Shown here one piece after another: positions 42,997 through 51,790 of a stretch of 64,000 bases of DNA. The stretch is from Lachnospiraceae bacterium (GTDB lineage Bacteria > Bacillota > Clostridia > Lachnospirales > Lachnospiraceae): the NCBI GenBank assembly GCA_015056905.1, contig SVFI01000006.1:1-64000 (forward strand), given 5' to 3'. The position numbers and the translations under genes are program-made. The notes below the pieces were generated by a model. It did no database searches, was not told the origin of the DNA, and saw nothing but the letters and a program-made list of their open reading frames with translations. Numbering within the stretch: the stretch's first letter is position 1; each line of letters begins with the position of its first letter.

Positions 42997-45303
42997 ATGA
43001 CACTACAGAGAGAAGTAATTGAATTGAAACTGGAAGAGCAGCTCGAAGGTATTCTGCAGACCAATTATGGAAAGAAGATTGCAGAATGTGATGATACAGA
43101 GCTTTATTATGGGATTTTACAGCTGACCAAAGGTATGCTTGATGCAACAGAACCTAACAGCGGTCAGAAAAAAGTATATTACATATCCGCAGAGTTTTTG
43201 ATTGGAAAGTTGCTTTCGAACAACTTAATCAACCTCGGAATTTACGGAAAGTTAGATGAGATTCTCGGAAAATACGGAAAGAAACTTGCTGCGATTGAAG
43301 AGGTGGAGCCGGAACCATCCCTCGGTAACGGCGGACTCGGACGTCTGGCAGCCTGCTTCCTTGATTCGATTGCAACGCTCGGTTATCCGGGAGACGGAAT
43401 CGGTTTAAACTATCATTTCGGTTTGTTTAAACAGGTGTTCCGCAATCACAAGCAGTGTGCAGAGAAGAATGAGTGGATTGAAAAACAGTCATGGCTCAAT
43501 AAGACGGATGTTTCGTTTGATGTTATGTTTGGTAAGCGTAAGGTAACTTCACGTTTGTATGACATCGATGTTATCGGATATAACAACGGAACGAACAAAC
43601 TTCATTTGTTTGATATTGAATCTGTCGATGAAAGCCTTGTAGAAGATGGCAGTATTGATTTCGATAAGGAGGAAATCGAGAAGAACCTGACATTGTTCCT
43701 CTATCCGGATGATTCCGATGAAGCAGGTAATCTGCTTCGTATTTACCAGCAGTATTTCATGGTAAGCAACGGTGCGCAGCTTATCTTAAAAGAACTGAAA
43801 GAGAGAAAATGTGATCTCCGCAAGATGTATGACTATGCGGTGATTCAGATTAATGATACACATCCGACGATGGTAATTCCGGAACTCATTCGTATTCTTG
43901 TGGATGAGAAAGCATTCACGATGGATGAAGCTATTGAGGTGGTAAGCAAGACTTGTGCTTACACGAACCATACGATTTTGGCGGAAGCTCTTGAAAAATG
44001 GCCGCTTAAGTATCTTGAGAAAGTGGTTCCTCAGCTTGTTCCGATTATCAAAGAACTCGACAAGCGCGTGAGAGCACAGTACAAAGATGAAAAAGTACAG
44101 ATTATCGACAAGGATGACCGCGTACATATGGCACATATCGATATCCATTACGGATTCTCGGTAAACGGTGTAGCAGCGATTCATACAGAGATTTTAAAAG
44201 ATACGGAACTGAATCATTTTTATAAGATTTATCCGGAGAAATTTAACAATAAGACAAACGGAATTACGTTCCGCCGCTGGTTACTCTCATGCAACCGTCC
44301 GCTTGCAGATATGCTTACGGGAACTATCGGTGACGGTTACAAGAAGGATGCGGATGAACTCAAGAAGCTTCTTGCATTTAAAGATGATGTCAAGGTGCTT
44401 GATGCAATCGCGCAGATTAAACAGACGAAAAAAGATGAGCTTGCAGCTTATCTGAAAGAGAAAGAAGGAGTGGATGTTGATCCAACTTCCATCTTTGATA
44501 TTCAGATTAAGCGTCTTCATGAGTACAAACGTCAGCAGATGAATGCACTTTACATTATTCATAAATATCTTGAAATCAAGGGCGGTAAGAAACCGGAGAC
44601 TCCGATTACATTCATTTTCGGAGCAAAGGCTGCGCCTGCTTACATCATCGCACAGGATATCATTCACCTGCTTCTCTGCTTGCAGGAAATCGTGAATCAT
44701 GATTCGGACGTTAAGGATTACATGAAAGTTGTCATGGTAGAGAACTACAATGTAAGCTACGCAGAGAAACTGATTCCGGCGTGTGATATTTCCGAGCAGA
44801 TTTCTCTTGCAAGTAAAGAGGCTTCCGGAACAGGTAATATGAAGTTTATGCTTAATGGTGCGGTGACACTCGGAACAAGTGACGGAGCAAACGTAGAGAT
44901 TGACGAGCTGGTCGGACGCGATAACATTTATATTTTCGGACAGGATTCCGATACAGTCATTGCGCATTATGACAAGGCAGATTATGTATCAAAAGACTAT
45001 TACAAGAAGAGCCCGGTCATCAAAGAAGCGGTTGACTTTATCGTGAGTGATGAGCTTCTTGCAGTCGGTGATAAGGTGAATTTAGAGCGCCTTTACAAAG
45101 AACTTTTGAACAAAGACTGGTTCATGACATTACTTGACCTTGAAGACTACATTAAAACTAAAGACCAGGCGTTTGCTGACTATGCAAACAAAGAAGAGTG
45201 GAAGAAGAAAATGCTTGTAAATATCGCGATGGCGGGATTCTTCTCATCGGATAGAACGATTAAGCAGTACAATGACGATATTTGGAAACTCAAAACAGAA
45301 TAA
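42997..45303 (+). CDS. glgP: Glycogen/starch/maltodextrin phosphorylase (GT35)
   Basis: Cytosolic PLP enzyme that shortens glycogen or maltodextrin chains with phosphate, releasing glucose-1-phosphate. It has the family landmarks [19 protein letters not shown] near residue 52, [29 protein letters not shown] near residue 104, and the PLP Schiff-base Lys616 in [30 protein letters not shown] near residue 508 is the phosphate-site loop. The 768 residues are near full length. AGGAGG lies 10 bases before the ATG. malQ follows 10 bases downstream, so glycogen breakdown is one operon. Confidence 0.96.
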   Translation: MTLQREVIELKLEEQLEGILQTNYGKKIAECDDTELYYGILQLTKGMLDATEPNSGQKKVYYISAEFLIGKLLSNNLINLGIYGKLDEILGKYGKKLAAIEEVEPEPSLGNGGLGRLAACFLDSIATLGYPGDGIGLNYHFGLFKQVFRNHKQCAEKNEWIEKQSWLNKTDVSFDVMFGKRKVTSRLYDIDVIGYNNGTNKLHLFDIESVDESLVEDGSIDFDKEEIEKNLTLFLYPDDSDEAGNLLRIYQQYFMVSNGAQLILKELKERKCDLRKMYDYAVIQINDTHPTMVIPELIRILVDEKAFTMDEAIEVVSKTCAYTNHTILAEALEKWPLKYLEKVVPQLVPIIKELDKRVRAQYKDEKVQIIDKDDRVHMAHIDIHYGFSVNGVAAIHTEILKDTELNHFYKIYPEKFNNKTNGITFRRWLLSCNRPLADMLTGTIGDGYKKDADELKKLLAFKDDVKVLDAIAQIKQTKKDELAAYLKEKEGVDVDPTSIFDIQIKRLHEYKRQQMNALYIIHKYLEIKGGKKPETPITFIFGAKAAPAYIIAQDIIHLLLCLQEIVNHDSDVKDYMKVVMVENYNVSYAEKLIPACDISEQISLASKEASGTGNMKFMLNGAVTLGTSDGANVEIDELVGRDNIYIFGQDSDTVIAHYDKADYVSKDYYKKSPVIKEAVDFIVSDELLAVGDKVNLERLYKELLNKDWFMTLLDLEDYIKTKDQAFADYANKEEWKKKMLVNIAMAGFFSSDRTIKQYNDDIWKLKTE

Positions 45304-45313
45304 GAGGTCATTT

Positions 45314-46816
45314 ATGAAAGCAAGAAAAAGAACGGCGGGAGTTCTTCTGCCGATTACAAGTCTTCCTTCTAAGTACGGTATCGGAACGGTCGGAAAGGCG
45401 GCTTATGAATTTGTGGATTTTCTCAAAAAATCCGGACAGACCTACTGGCAGATTTTGCCGGCGGGTCCGACCGGTTACGGCGATTCGCCGTACCAGTCAT
45501 TTTCGACTTTTGCAGGGAATCCGTACTTCATTGATTTGGATATTTTAGTTAGCGAAGGCTTACTTCTTCAAGAGGAATGCGATAAGGCTGATTTTGGGGA
45601 TAATGAACAGTATGTCGATTACGAAAAACAGTATTATAACAGGTTTCCGTTACTGAAGAAGGCGTTTGCCAGATTTTGTGCTGCAGGCGGACAGCAGCGA
45701 GAAGAGTACCTCTCTTTCTATGAGGAGAACAAGTACTGGCTGGATGATTACGCAGTATATATGGCGGTGAAGAATCATTATGACGGGAAGAGTTTTCGGG
45801 AGTGGGATGAGGAGATTCGCATGAACGATGTGCTGGCATGTGATGAGTATCGTGAAAAGTGCAGGGAAGATTACGATTTCTACTGCTTTTTACAGTTTGA
45901 ATTCCGCCGGCAGTGGATGGCATGGAAAGCATATGCCAATGAAAACGGAATTCGGATTATCGGAGATATCCCGATTTATGTGGCAGCAGACAGTGCGGAC
46001 ACATGGGCAAATCCGGAACTCTTTCAGCTTGATGAAAATGCAGTGCCGACGCGTGTGGCAGGTTGTCCGCCGGATTATTTCTGTAAAACAGGACAGCTTT
46101 GGGGAAACCCGCTCTATGATTGGGAATATCACAAGAAGACCGGTTATGCTTGGTGGGTGAAACGTATTGCCTATTGCTTCGAGCTTTATGACGTGGTGCG
46201 CATTGACCACTTCCGCGGATTTGATGAATATTATGCGATTCCGTACGGTGATCCGACGGCTGAGTTCGGTCGGTGGGAAAAGGGACCGGGAATCGATTTG
46301 TTTAATACATTGAAGAAAGAACTCGGAAAGATGGATGTGATTGCAGAGGATCTCGGTTTTCTGACACCTTCCGTACTGCGCCTTGTGAAAAAGACCGGAT
46401 ATCCGGGGATGAAAGTGCTTCAGTTTGGTTTTGACCCTGAAGGAGACAGCACTTATCTTCCACATCACTATCCGGAAAACTGTATTGTATATAGTGGAAC
46501 GCATGACAACGACACATCGGTTGGTTGTTATAAGACGATGCGACACAAGGAAAAAGCATTTGCAAAGAAGTATTTAAATATAACTTCTCCAAAGCAGGTT
46601 AACTGGGCATTTATCCGTACAGCGCTTGCGAGTAACGGGAATACAGCCATCATCACGATGCAGGACTATCTCGGACTTGGTTCCGAGGCGCGTATCAACA
46701 CACCGTCCACACTTGGTGACAACTGGAAGTGGAGAATGCTTCCGGGTCAGGTGACGGAGGAACTCTCACAGGAGATTCGGGAACTTTGCTTTGTCTATGC
46801 CAGATGTGAGAAATAA
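45314..46816 (+). CDS. malQ: 4-alpha-glucanotransferase (amylomaltase, GH77)
   Basis: Moves glucan segments between maltodextrins so that phosphorylase can work on them. It has the GH77 landmarks: GVLLPITSLPSKYGIGTVG near residue 9, YWQILPAGPTGYGDSPYQSFSTFAGNPYFID near residue 36, VVRIDHFRGFDEYYAIP near residue 294 (catalytic Asp in IDHF), and IAEDLGFLTPSV near residue 337 (acid/base Glu). At 500 residues it is a standard bacterial MalQ. ATG 45314 follows AAGAGG. It is the second gene of the glgP unit and is followed directly by the three-hairpin element. Confidence 0.96.
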   Translation: MKARKRTAGVLLPITSLPSKYGIGTVGKAAYEFVDFLKKSGQTYWQILPAGPTGYGDSPYQSFSTFAGNPYFIDLDILVSEGLLLQEECDKADFGDNEQYVDYEKQYYNRFPLLKKAFARFCAAGGQQREEYLSFYEENKYWLDDYAVYMAVKNHYDGKSFREWDEEIRMNDVLACDEYREKCREDYDFYCFLQFEFRRQWMAWKAYANENGIRIIGDIPIYVAADSADTWANPELFQLDENAVPTRVAGCPPDYFCKTGQLWGNPLYDWEYHKKTGYAWWVKRIAYCFELYDVVRIDHFRGFDEYYAIPYGDPTAEFGRWEKGPGIDLFNTLKKELGKMDVIAEDLGFLTPSVLRLVKKTGYPGMKVLQFGFDPEGDSTYLPHHYPENCIVYSGTHDNDTSVGCYKTMRHKEKAFAKKYLNITSPKQVNWAFIRTALASNGNTAIITMQDYLGLGSEARINTPSTLGDNWKWRMLPGQVTEELSQEIRELCFVYARCEK

Positions 46817-46860
46817 AAAAGAATAAAAGAAAAAAGAGTCCGGCGGCAGACATTATAACT

Positions 46861-46911
46861 GCGTGTACATCGTGGCTGCGCGTACATCATGGCTGCGCGT
46901 ACTTCACAGCT
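46861..46911. repeat. Three tandem 17-bp repeats upstream of the hairpin element
   Basis: Units at 46861-46877, 46878-46894 and 46895-46911 (pattern GCGYGTACWTCRYRGCT). They directly abut the first hairpin of the element at 46915. Each has a CTGCGCG junction. No coding role was seen. With the element, the whole gap 46817-47119 holds no gene. Confidence 0.8.
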
Positions 46912-46914
46912 GCG

Positions 46915-47076
46915 CGGGGTATGGGAAGGAAGAATCTGTCCTCCACACCCCGTTTGGACTGATTTTCGTACAAAACCAGGTGATTGCGGGGTATGCAGAG
47001 AGGCGTTTTGCTTCTGTATGCCCCGTTTTTCTATGGGGCGGGGTAGTGGAGTCGGAAAGTTACTTTCCATACCCCG
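46915..47076 (+). repeat. Three-hairpin repeat element, copy A
   Basis: Three successive hairpins whose outer arms are CGGGGT(A)-type paired with (T)ACCCCG: 46915-46952, 46987-47025 and 47039-47076. The second is followed by TTTTT and is a good terminator. The spacers between them are 34 and 13 nt. Copy B at 61074-61233 has the same order, the same spacer lengths and similar arms, but different inner stems that still pair. It lies directly after glgP-malQ and may serve as their terminator, but has far more structure than needed. Confidence 0.8.
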
Positions 47077-47119
47077 GGGGCTAAAAAGTTTCTTGCGGTT
47101 CGCATTTAGATTATATGAA

Positions 47120-47596
47120 TTAGTCTTTATGAGAATAAATCATATTCGAATTATGATATGCCGGGTCGCCGGTGACATCCTTATCAAACCAGTACGGCGG
47201 CGTGAAAGAAAGTGCACTTTCTTCATCCGGAAACTCGACTTCCGCCATGATAAGGTCGGAAGGACTTTTGAAAAGGTCAAGTTCGATTAGGAGAGCGATG
47301 TCTTTGGAAAGACCGGCGTCGGCTCCTGAGAGCGGAATCCGATAACGTGTCTTGGAAATGATACAACCTTCCGCTTTCGGAAGAAGCTGCTCAAAAGCTT
47401 CCTTGTTCAGCGGAAGATTGTATTCTTCGCGAACCATAAGACCTTTTCCTTTGTAGGTAAAAACATAGGTTTCATCCTGCTTGCGGATGCGCATGACAGG
47501 ATTGGTGCACAGATAGGCTTGTGTAATTTCAGAGCATGGATAGGAATCCAAATCTGCAGGTAATGTTTTTATCAAAAATTTACGTTCAATTTCCAT
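47120..47596 (-). CDS. CYTH-domain protein
   Basis: Member of the CYTH tunnel-fold family (adenylate cyclase class IV/thiamine triphosphatase type), acting on triphosphates or polyphosphate. It starts MEIERKFLIK, where the signature EIERK (ExExK) binds metal and phosphate, followed by the basic strands RIRKQDETYVFTYKGKG near residue 36, ISKTRYRIPL near residue 85, and ELDLF near residue 107 and EVEFPDEESA near residue 121 for metal ligands. 158 residues is normal for bacterial CYTH proteins. ATG 47596 follows AAAGGAAC; longer readings lack a site. Substrate unknown, and the gene stands alone. Confidence 0.88.
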   Translation of the reverse strand: MEIERKFLIKTLPADLDSYPCSEITQAYLCTNPVMRIRKQDETYVFTYKGKGLMVREEYNLPLNKEAFEQLLPKAEGCIISKTRYRIPLSGADAGLSKDIALLIELDLFKSPSDLIMAEVEFPDEESALSFTPPYWFDKDVTGDPAYHNSNMIYSHKD

Positions 47597-47682
47597 GTAG
47601 ATGTTCCTTTCATAAAATAAGTCATGCAAAATTATGCTACTTTCGGTTGCGGATGGTTGCATAAATAGTATACCACAAGTGA

Positions 47683-47711
47683 TTGCGCTTTGTTCTTTTT
47701 TCTTATATAAT
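47683..47711 (+). promoter_or_regulatory. Likely promoter of the DJ-1 family gene
   Basis: TTGCGC, 17 bp, TATAAT in the divergent gap between the CYTH and DJ-1 genes, about 35 bp before the start codon. Confidence 0.65.
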
Positions 47712-47744
47712 GAGAAAAATATCGGAATTCGGAAGGAGATACAT

Positions 47745-48296
47745 ATGAGTAAGATTTGTGTATTCCTCGCAGAAGGAATGGAAGAGATAGAAGCATTGAC
47801 TGTTGTGGATTTGTGCCGCAGGGCAGGAATAGAGCTGTCGACGGTGTCGATTACAGATTCGCGCATGGTGACAAGTTCGCATGGGATTACCGTGCAGGCG
47901 GACGAGGTGCTTTCCGACATCAATTTTGATGAGGTGGATATGATTGTTCTTCCGGGCGGAATGCCGGGAACGCTTAATCTGGAAGCTTGTCAGCTACTTA
48001 TGGAGCAGGTGGAAGCTTTTGATAAGCAGGGGAAATATCTGGCTGCAATCTGCGCAGCGCCGAGTATTTTCGGACATAAGGGAATGCTTGAGGGACGCAG
48101 TGCCTGCTGTTATCCGAGTTTTGAAACAGAGCTTAGGGGAGCGCAGGTGAGCCGGAATCCGGTGGAGGTGTCCGGACATATCATAACAAGCCGAGGTATG
48201 GGTACGGCGATTGATTTTGCGCTCTCGATTGTTGCGCGGATGAAAGGACAATCGTGTGCAGATGAAATAAAAAAGGCGATTATTTATCAGCAGTAA
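47745..48296 (+). CDS. DJ-1/PfpI family protein
   Basis: Glutamine-amidotransferase-like fold. It opens with ICVFLAEGMEEIEALTVVDLCRRAG, the DJ-1 N-terminal strand and helix with the conserved Glu (residue 14-16). The nucleophile elbow is LAAICAAPSIFG with Cys near residue 104. At 183 residues it matches bacterial DJ-1 (YajL/ThiJ-type) proteins, which have chaperone or glyoxalase-like roles in other species; the role here is not certain. AAGGAGAT lies 7 bases before the ATG. It is probably co-transcribed with the DUF975 gene 34 bp downstream. Confidence 0.88.
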   Translation: MSKICVFLAEGMEEIEALTVVDLCRRAGIELSTVSITDSRMVTSSHGITVQADEVLSDINFDEVDMIVLPGGMPGTLNLEACQLLMEQVEAFDKQGKYLAAICAAPSIFGHKGMLEGRSACCYPSFETELRGAQVSRNPVEVSGHIITSRGMGTAIDFALSIVARMKGQSCADEIKKAIIYQQ

Positions 48297-48329
48297 TTGC
48301 GATACAAAAGTGAAAAGGGAGAAAAGTGT

Positions 48330-49229
48330 ATGTGGACAAGAGCAGATTTAAAGAGTAAAGCAAAAGAAGATGTCAAACGAAGCTACTGGGGTCTTGTGCT
48401 TGTGGCGTTTGTTGTGGCTTTTTTGACCGGCGGCGGTGGCGGAGGCGGCAGCAGTGCCGGTAGTTCCTCTTCGTCGGATTATTCCGGGGCTTCCGGAGGG
48501 GCTTCTGATGCGCTTGGCGGATTTGATATGGCGTTGTTGACAGGATTGATTGTCGGAATGTTGGTTGTGTTTGTAATAGCATTTATTATCGGCATTGCAT
48601 TTACAACGTTTGTGACGAATCCGATTATGGTTGGAGCGCAGAGATACTATATTGAGGCAACCTACGGACAGAAGAGCGCAAATGAAATCGGGATATTGTT
48701 CTGTGTTTTCAAAAAGGGCGTATATATGAACGTCGTTAAGACGATGTTTTTGAGAGATGTGTATGTGGGATTGTGGACATTGTTGTTTATTATTCCCGGG
48801 ATTATCAAAGGGTATGAATACCGGATGATTCCGTACATTCTTGCGGAGAATCCTCAGCTTGAATCTTCGGAAGTGTTCCGTTTGACCAAAGAAATGATGG
48901 ACGGAAACAAATGGGACACTTTTGTACTCGGATGGTCGTTCTTCGGTTGGAATTTATTGTCAGTATTTACATGTGGACTTCTTTCCATCTTCTATGTAAA
49001 TCCGTACATGCAGATGACATATGCGCGCTTGTATGAGACGTTGAAGCACCGTGCATCAAAGGATTATTATGATCATTCGCTTGCGGGCAACGGATATGCG
49101 TATTCGAGCTCTTACGGAAATCCGGGCGCATATGCACAGTCGAATCCGAATTATGCATCGGGTGAAATGTTTAATCCATCAGCGCCTGTGGACGATGACC
49201 CATACAGATTGCCGAATGATGAACAATAA
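48330..49229 (+). CDS. DUF975 family membrane protein
   Basis: A 299-residue protein with six or so membrane helices, including LVAFVVAFLTGGGG, ALLTGLIVGMLVVFVIAFIIG and WTLLFIIPGIIKGYEY. The DUF975 signatures MWTRADLKSKAKEDVKRSYWG at the start and PGIIKGYEYRMIPYILAENPQLESSEVF near residue 165 are clear. A Gly/Ser-rich insert near residues 35-60 and a Tyr/Gly/Asn/Pro-rich C-terminal tail of about 60 residues are unusual. ATG 48330 follows GGGAGAAAAG. Function unknown. Confidence 0.85.
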   Translation: MWTRADLKSKAKEDVKRSYWGLVLVAFVVAFLTGGGGGGGSSAGSSSSSDYSGASGGASDALGGFDMALLTGLIVGMLVVFVIAFIIGIAFTTFVTNPIMVGAQRYYIEATYGQKSANEIGILFCVFKKGVYMNVVKTMFLRDVYVGLWTLLFIIPGIIKGYEYRMIPYILAENPQLESSEVFRLTKEMMDGNKWDTFVLGWSFFGWNLLSVFTCGLLSIFYVNPYMQMTYARLYETLKHRASKDYYDHSLAGNGYAYSSSYGNPGAYAQSNPNYASGEMFNPSAPVDDDPYRLPNDEQ

Positions 49230-49255
49230 ATAGAATAAAATGAAGTTACAAAAGA

Positions 49256-49290
49256 AAGCGCCGTTCCGATCCGGAACGACGCTTCTTTTT
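49256..49290 (+). terminator. Terminator after the DUF975 gene
   Basis: AAGCG, CGTTCCG, ATC loop, CGGAACG, CGCTT (one-base asymmetry) and then TTTTT. It lies before the converging spore-protein gene. Confidence 0.85.
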
Positions 49291-49302
49291 ATTGTGATAC
49301 GT

Positions 49303-49503
49303 TTATTTGAGCTGAGACTCGTAATTTTTTACCATTCTACGAACCATTTCGCCACCGATGGAACCTGCTTCTTTAGAAGTTAAGTCACCGTTGTAACCTT
49401 CTTTTAAGTTTACACCGAGTTCTGATGCAACCTCTGTTTTAAAACGATCCATTGCTGCTCTTGCTTCCGGTACTTCCATTCTATTTGTTCTGTTACTTGC
49501 CAT
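49303..49503 (-). CDS. Alpha/beta-type small acid-soluble spore protein
   Basis: Made in the forespore and coats spore DNA, protecting it from UV and heat; also a nitrogen source in germination. 66 residues with the family core: EVPEARAAMDRFKTEVASELGV, then DLTSKEAGSIGGEMVRRMV. The conserved GerPR-type cleavage motif is TEVASELGV. ATG 49503 has GGAGGTG 6 bases upstream. It shows the organism makes endospores. A sigma-A-like promoter with an overlapping inverted repeat lies upstream (49537-49565); no clear sigma-G box was seen. Confidence 0.95.
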   Translation of the reverse strand: MASNRTNRMEVPEARAAMDRFKTEVASELGVNLKEGYNGDLTSKEAGSIGGEMVRRMVKNYESQLK

Positions 49504-49536
49504 TTTTTTCACCTCCGTGTTTGTGTTTTATTTGTT

Positions 49537-49565
49537 TTAATATTTGTTTCCAAGATAAGTGTCAA
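49537..49565 (-). promoter_or_regulatory. Promoter-like sequence upstream of the spore protein gene
   Basis: Reverse strand: TTGACA, 17 bp, TATTAA. It looks like sigma-A and not the sigma-G pattern expected for SASP genes, so its use is uncertain. Confidence 0.5.
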
Positions 49566-49616
49566 ACACTTATCCGGAAACGTTCGGACTCGTGTTCTGT
49601 TTCTCACTTATCTTGG
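49550..49616. repeat. Nested inverted repeats upstream of the spore protein gene
   Basis: CCAAGATAAGTG (49550-49561) pairs with CACTTATC at 49567-49574 (8 bp, loop TCAAA) and also with the full 12-bp CACTTATCTTGG at 49605-49616. The two pairings exclude each other, so the region can fold in two ways. The -35 box of the reverse promoter lies in the first hairpin. Confidence 0.7.
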
Positions 49617-49737
49617 TTATATTATGTTCGCTTTGCGAAAAGAATATGATGGTAACTTTTGTTAAAAAAGAAATAAAATTCTGTCGCAAAACCGCGATAA
49701 AACCATCAAAAAAAAGCTAGTAATTAGAAAGGACTTG

Positions 49738-49746
49738 TGTTATAAT
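49738..49746 (+). promoter_or_regulatory. Extended -10 promoter of the tig operon
   Basis: TG, one base, TATAAT about 105 bp before the tig start; the -35 region is poor, as is usual with an extended -10. Confidence 0.5.
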
Positions 49747-49850
49747 CTTAAAATGACTGTGAATATGGGAAATTGTTTCTTTTCCTATATTACATTGAAA
49801 GAAAAAGAGAAAGTGATACGAATGAGGTCACATAAAGGAGGAAATACAAA

Positions 49851-51140
49851 ATGAGTTTACAGATGGAGAAATTAGAGCACAATATGGCTAAAATTACAAT
49901 TGAGGTCTCCGCAGAAGAAATGGCAAAGGCAGTAAATGCCGCATACCAGAAAAATAAAAACCAGATCAGCATTCCGGGATTCCGTAAAGGAAAAGTTCCG
50001 TTTGCAATGGTGGAAAAAATGTACGGCAAAGGTGTATTTTTAGAAGATGCAGCCAATGCAGTAATTCCGGGTGCTTACGAAAAAGCAGTCAGCGAATGCG
50101 AAGAAGAAATCGTTTCGGCACCGGTGATTTCCGTGATTCAGCTTGAGCCGGACAAAGAGTTTATCTTCACAGCAGAAGTTGCTTTAAAGCCGGAGGTAGA
50201 ACTTGGTAAATACAAAGGTGTTAAGATTGACAAAATCGACACAGAAGTAACAGAAGAAGAAGTAAATGAGATGATCGAACGCGAAAGAAAGAACAACGCG
50301 CGTGAAATTTCTGTAGAAGATCGTCCGGTAAAAGATGGTGACAAGACAACCATCGATTTTGAAGGTTTTGTTGACGGTGTTGCTTTTGAAGGCGGAAAAG
50401 GTGAGGATTATGATCTTGTTATCGGTTCTCATTCTTTCATTGATACATTTGAGGAGCAGCTCATCGGAAAATCTATCGGTGATGAAGTGGAAGTAAACGT
50501 TACTTTCCCGGAAGAGTACCATGCAGAAGAGCTTGCAGGCAAACCTGCAATGTTCAAGGTTACTATCAAGGAAATCAAAGAGGACGAGCTTCCTGAACTT
50601 GATGATGAGTTTGCTTCTGAAGTTTCTGAGTATGAGACATTTGCTGAGTACAAAGAAAATGTAAAGAAAGGTCTTGCTGAGAAAAAAGAAAATGATGCGA
50701 AAGATGCAAGAGAAAGAGCAGCAATCGAAGCAGTCATTGAAGATGCAAAGATGGATATTCCGGAAGCAATGGTAACAACGACACAGAGACAGATGATGGA
50801 TGAATTTGCTCAGAGAATCATGAGTCAGGGACTTGCTTTTGAACAGTATTTACAGTTCACAGGCCAGACAGAAGAGAAGATGTTCGAGCAGATTAAGCCA
50901 CAGGCTGAGATGCGTATCAAATCAAGACTTGTTCTTGAAGCTGTTGCAGCAGCAGAAGGTATTGAGGCGGCTGAGGAAGATTTCGATAAAGAAGTAGAAA
51001 AGATTGCCGGAATGTACCAGATGGATGTTGAAAAAGCAAAAGAGATGATTGGTGAGCAGGGCAAAGCTGAAATTATGAAAGACCTTGCAATTTCCAAAGC
51101 AGCTGAATTTGTAGCAACAAACGCAAAAGAAAGCAAATAA
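49851..51140 (+). CDS. tig: Trigger factor
   Basis: Ribosome-bound chaperone and prolyl isomerase. The N-terminal ribosome-binding domain holds ISIPGFRKGKVPFAMVEKMYG (residues 41-61, the GFRxGKxP signature). The middle FKBP-type domain (residues 160-245) has DGDKTTIDFEGFVDGVAFEGGKGEDYDLVIGS. A C-terminal helical arm domain follows. Length 429 is standard. AAAGGAGG lies 8 bases upstream of the ATG. It leads tig-clpP-clpX-lon, a common Firmicute order. Confidence 0.97.
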   Translation: MSLQMEKLEHNMAKITIEVSAEEMAKAVNAAYQKNKNQISIPGFRKGKVPFAMVEKMYGKGVFLEDAANAVIPGAYEKAVSECEEEIVSAPVISVIQLEPDKEFIFTAEVALKPEVELGKYKGVKIDKIDTEVTEEEVNEMIERERKNNAREISVEDRPVKDGDKTTIDFEGFVDGVAFEGGKGEDYDLVIGSHSFIDTFEEQLIGKSIGDEVEVNVTFPEEYHAEELAGKPAMFKVTIKEIKEDELPELDDEFASEVSEYETFAEYKENVKKGLAEKKENDAKDARERAAIEAVIEDAKMDIPEAMVTTTQRQMMDEFAQRIMSQGLAFEQYLQFTGQTEEKMFEQIKPQAEMRIKSRLVLEAVAAAEGIEAAEEDFDKEVEKIAGMYQMDVEKAKEMIGEQGKAEIMKDLAISKAAEFVATNAKESK

Positions 51141-51176
51141 TCTATCAGACAGATAGGATGTTAAGGAGGAATTACC

Positions 51177-51764
51177 ATGAGTTTAGTACCTTATGTCATT
51201 GAACAAACAAGCCGTGGAGAACGTTCCTATGATATTTATTCCAGACTTTTAAAAGAAAGAATCATCTTCCTTGGAGAGGAAGTAAATGATGTTTCGGCGA
51301 GCATCGTAGTGGCGCAGCTTTTATTTTTGGAAGCGGAAGATCCGGAGAAGGACATCCAGATTTATATTAACAGTCCGGGTGGTTCTGTAACAGCGGGCAT
51401 GGCTATTTACGATACGATGCAGTATGTAAAATGTGATGTATCCACCATTTGTATCGGTATGGCAGCGAGTATGGGTGCGTTCCTGCTTGCAGGCGGTACG
51501 AAAGGTAAGAGAATGGCTCTTCCGAACGCGGAAATTATGATTCATCAGCCGCTTGGCGGAGCACAGGGACAGGCAACGGAAATTGAGATTGCTGCCAAAC
51601 ACATTTTAAAAACAAAAGAAAAGTTAAATCGTATACTTGCAGCGAACACAGGGCAGGATTATGAAGTGGTTGCAGCAGATACAGAGCGTGATAACTGGAA
51701 GAGCGCTGAGGAGGCGTTAGCTTACGGTTTAATTGACAAGGTAGTTGAAAATCGCGCAAAATAA
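51177..51764 (+). CDS. clpP: ATP-dependent Clp protease proteolytic subunit
   Basis: Serine protease that forms the double-ring barrel used by ClpX and ClpC. The catalytic triad is in the normal places: Ser98 in [14 protein letters not shown], His123 in [12 protein letters not shown] and Asp172 in [13 protein letters not shown]. 195 residues is typical. TAAGGAGG lies 8 bases before the ATG. Directly followed by clpX. Confidence 0.97.
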   Translation: MSLVPYVIEQTSRGERSYDIYSRLLKERIIFLGEEVNDVSASIVVAQLLFLEAEDPEKDIQIYINSPGGSVTAGMAIYDTMQYVKCDVSTICIGMAASMGAFLLAGGTKGKRMALPNAEIMIHQPLGGAQGQATEIEIAAKHILKTKEKLNRILAANTGQDYEVVAADTERDNWKSAEEALAYGLIDKVVENRAK

Positions 51765-51790
51765 TCAATTACAGTTAGGGAGTCGCAAGA

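Noticed and set aside
46987-47030. Copy A hairpin 2 as a plain terminator of malQ
   Set aside because: It probably can terminate, but the two flanking hairpins and the matching copy B show that the unit is more than a terminator, so it was reported as a repeat element.
46863-47290. Forward and reverse frames of 70-130 codons
   Set aside because: They run through the 17-bp repeats and hairpins of copy A; the composition reflects the palindromes, and there is no ribosome site.
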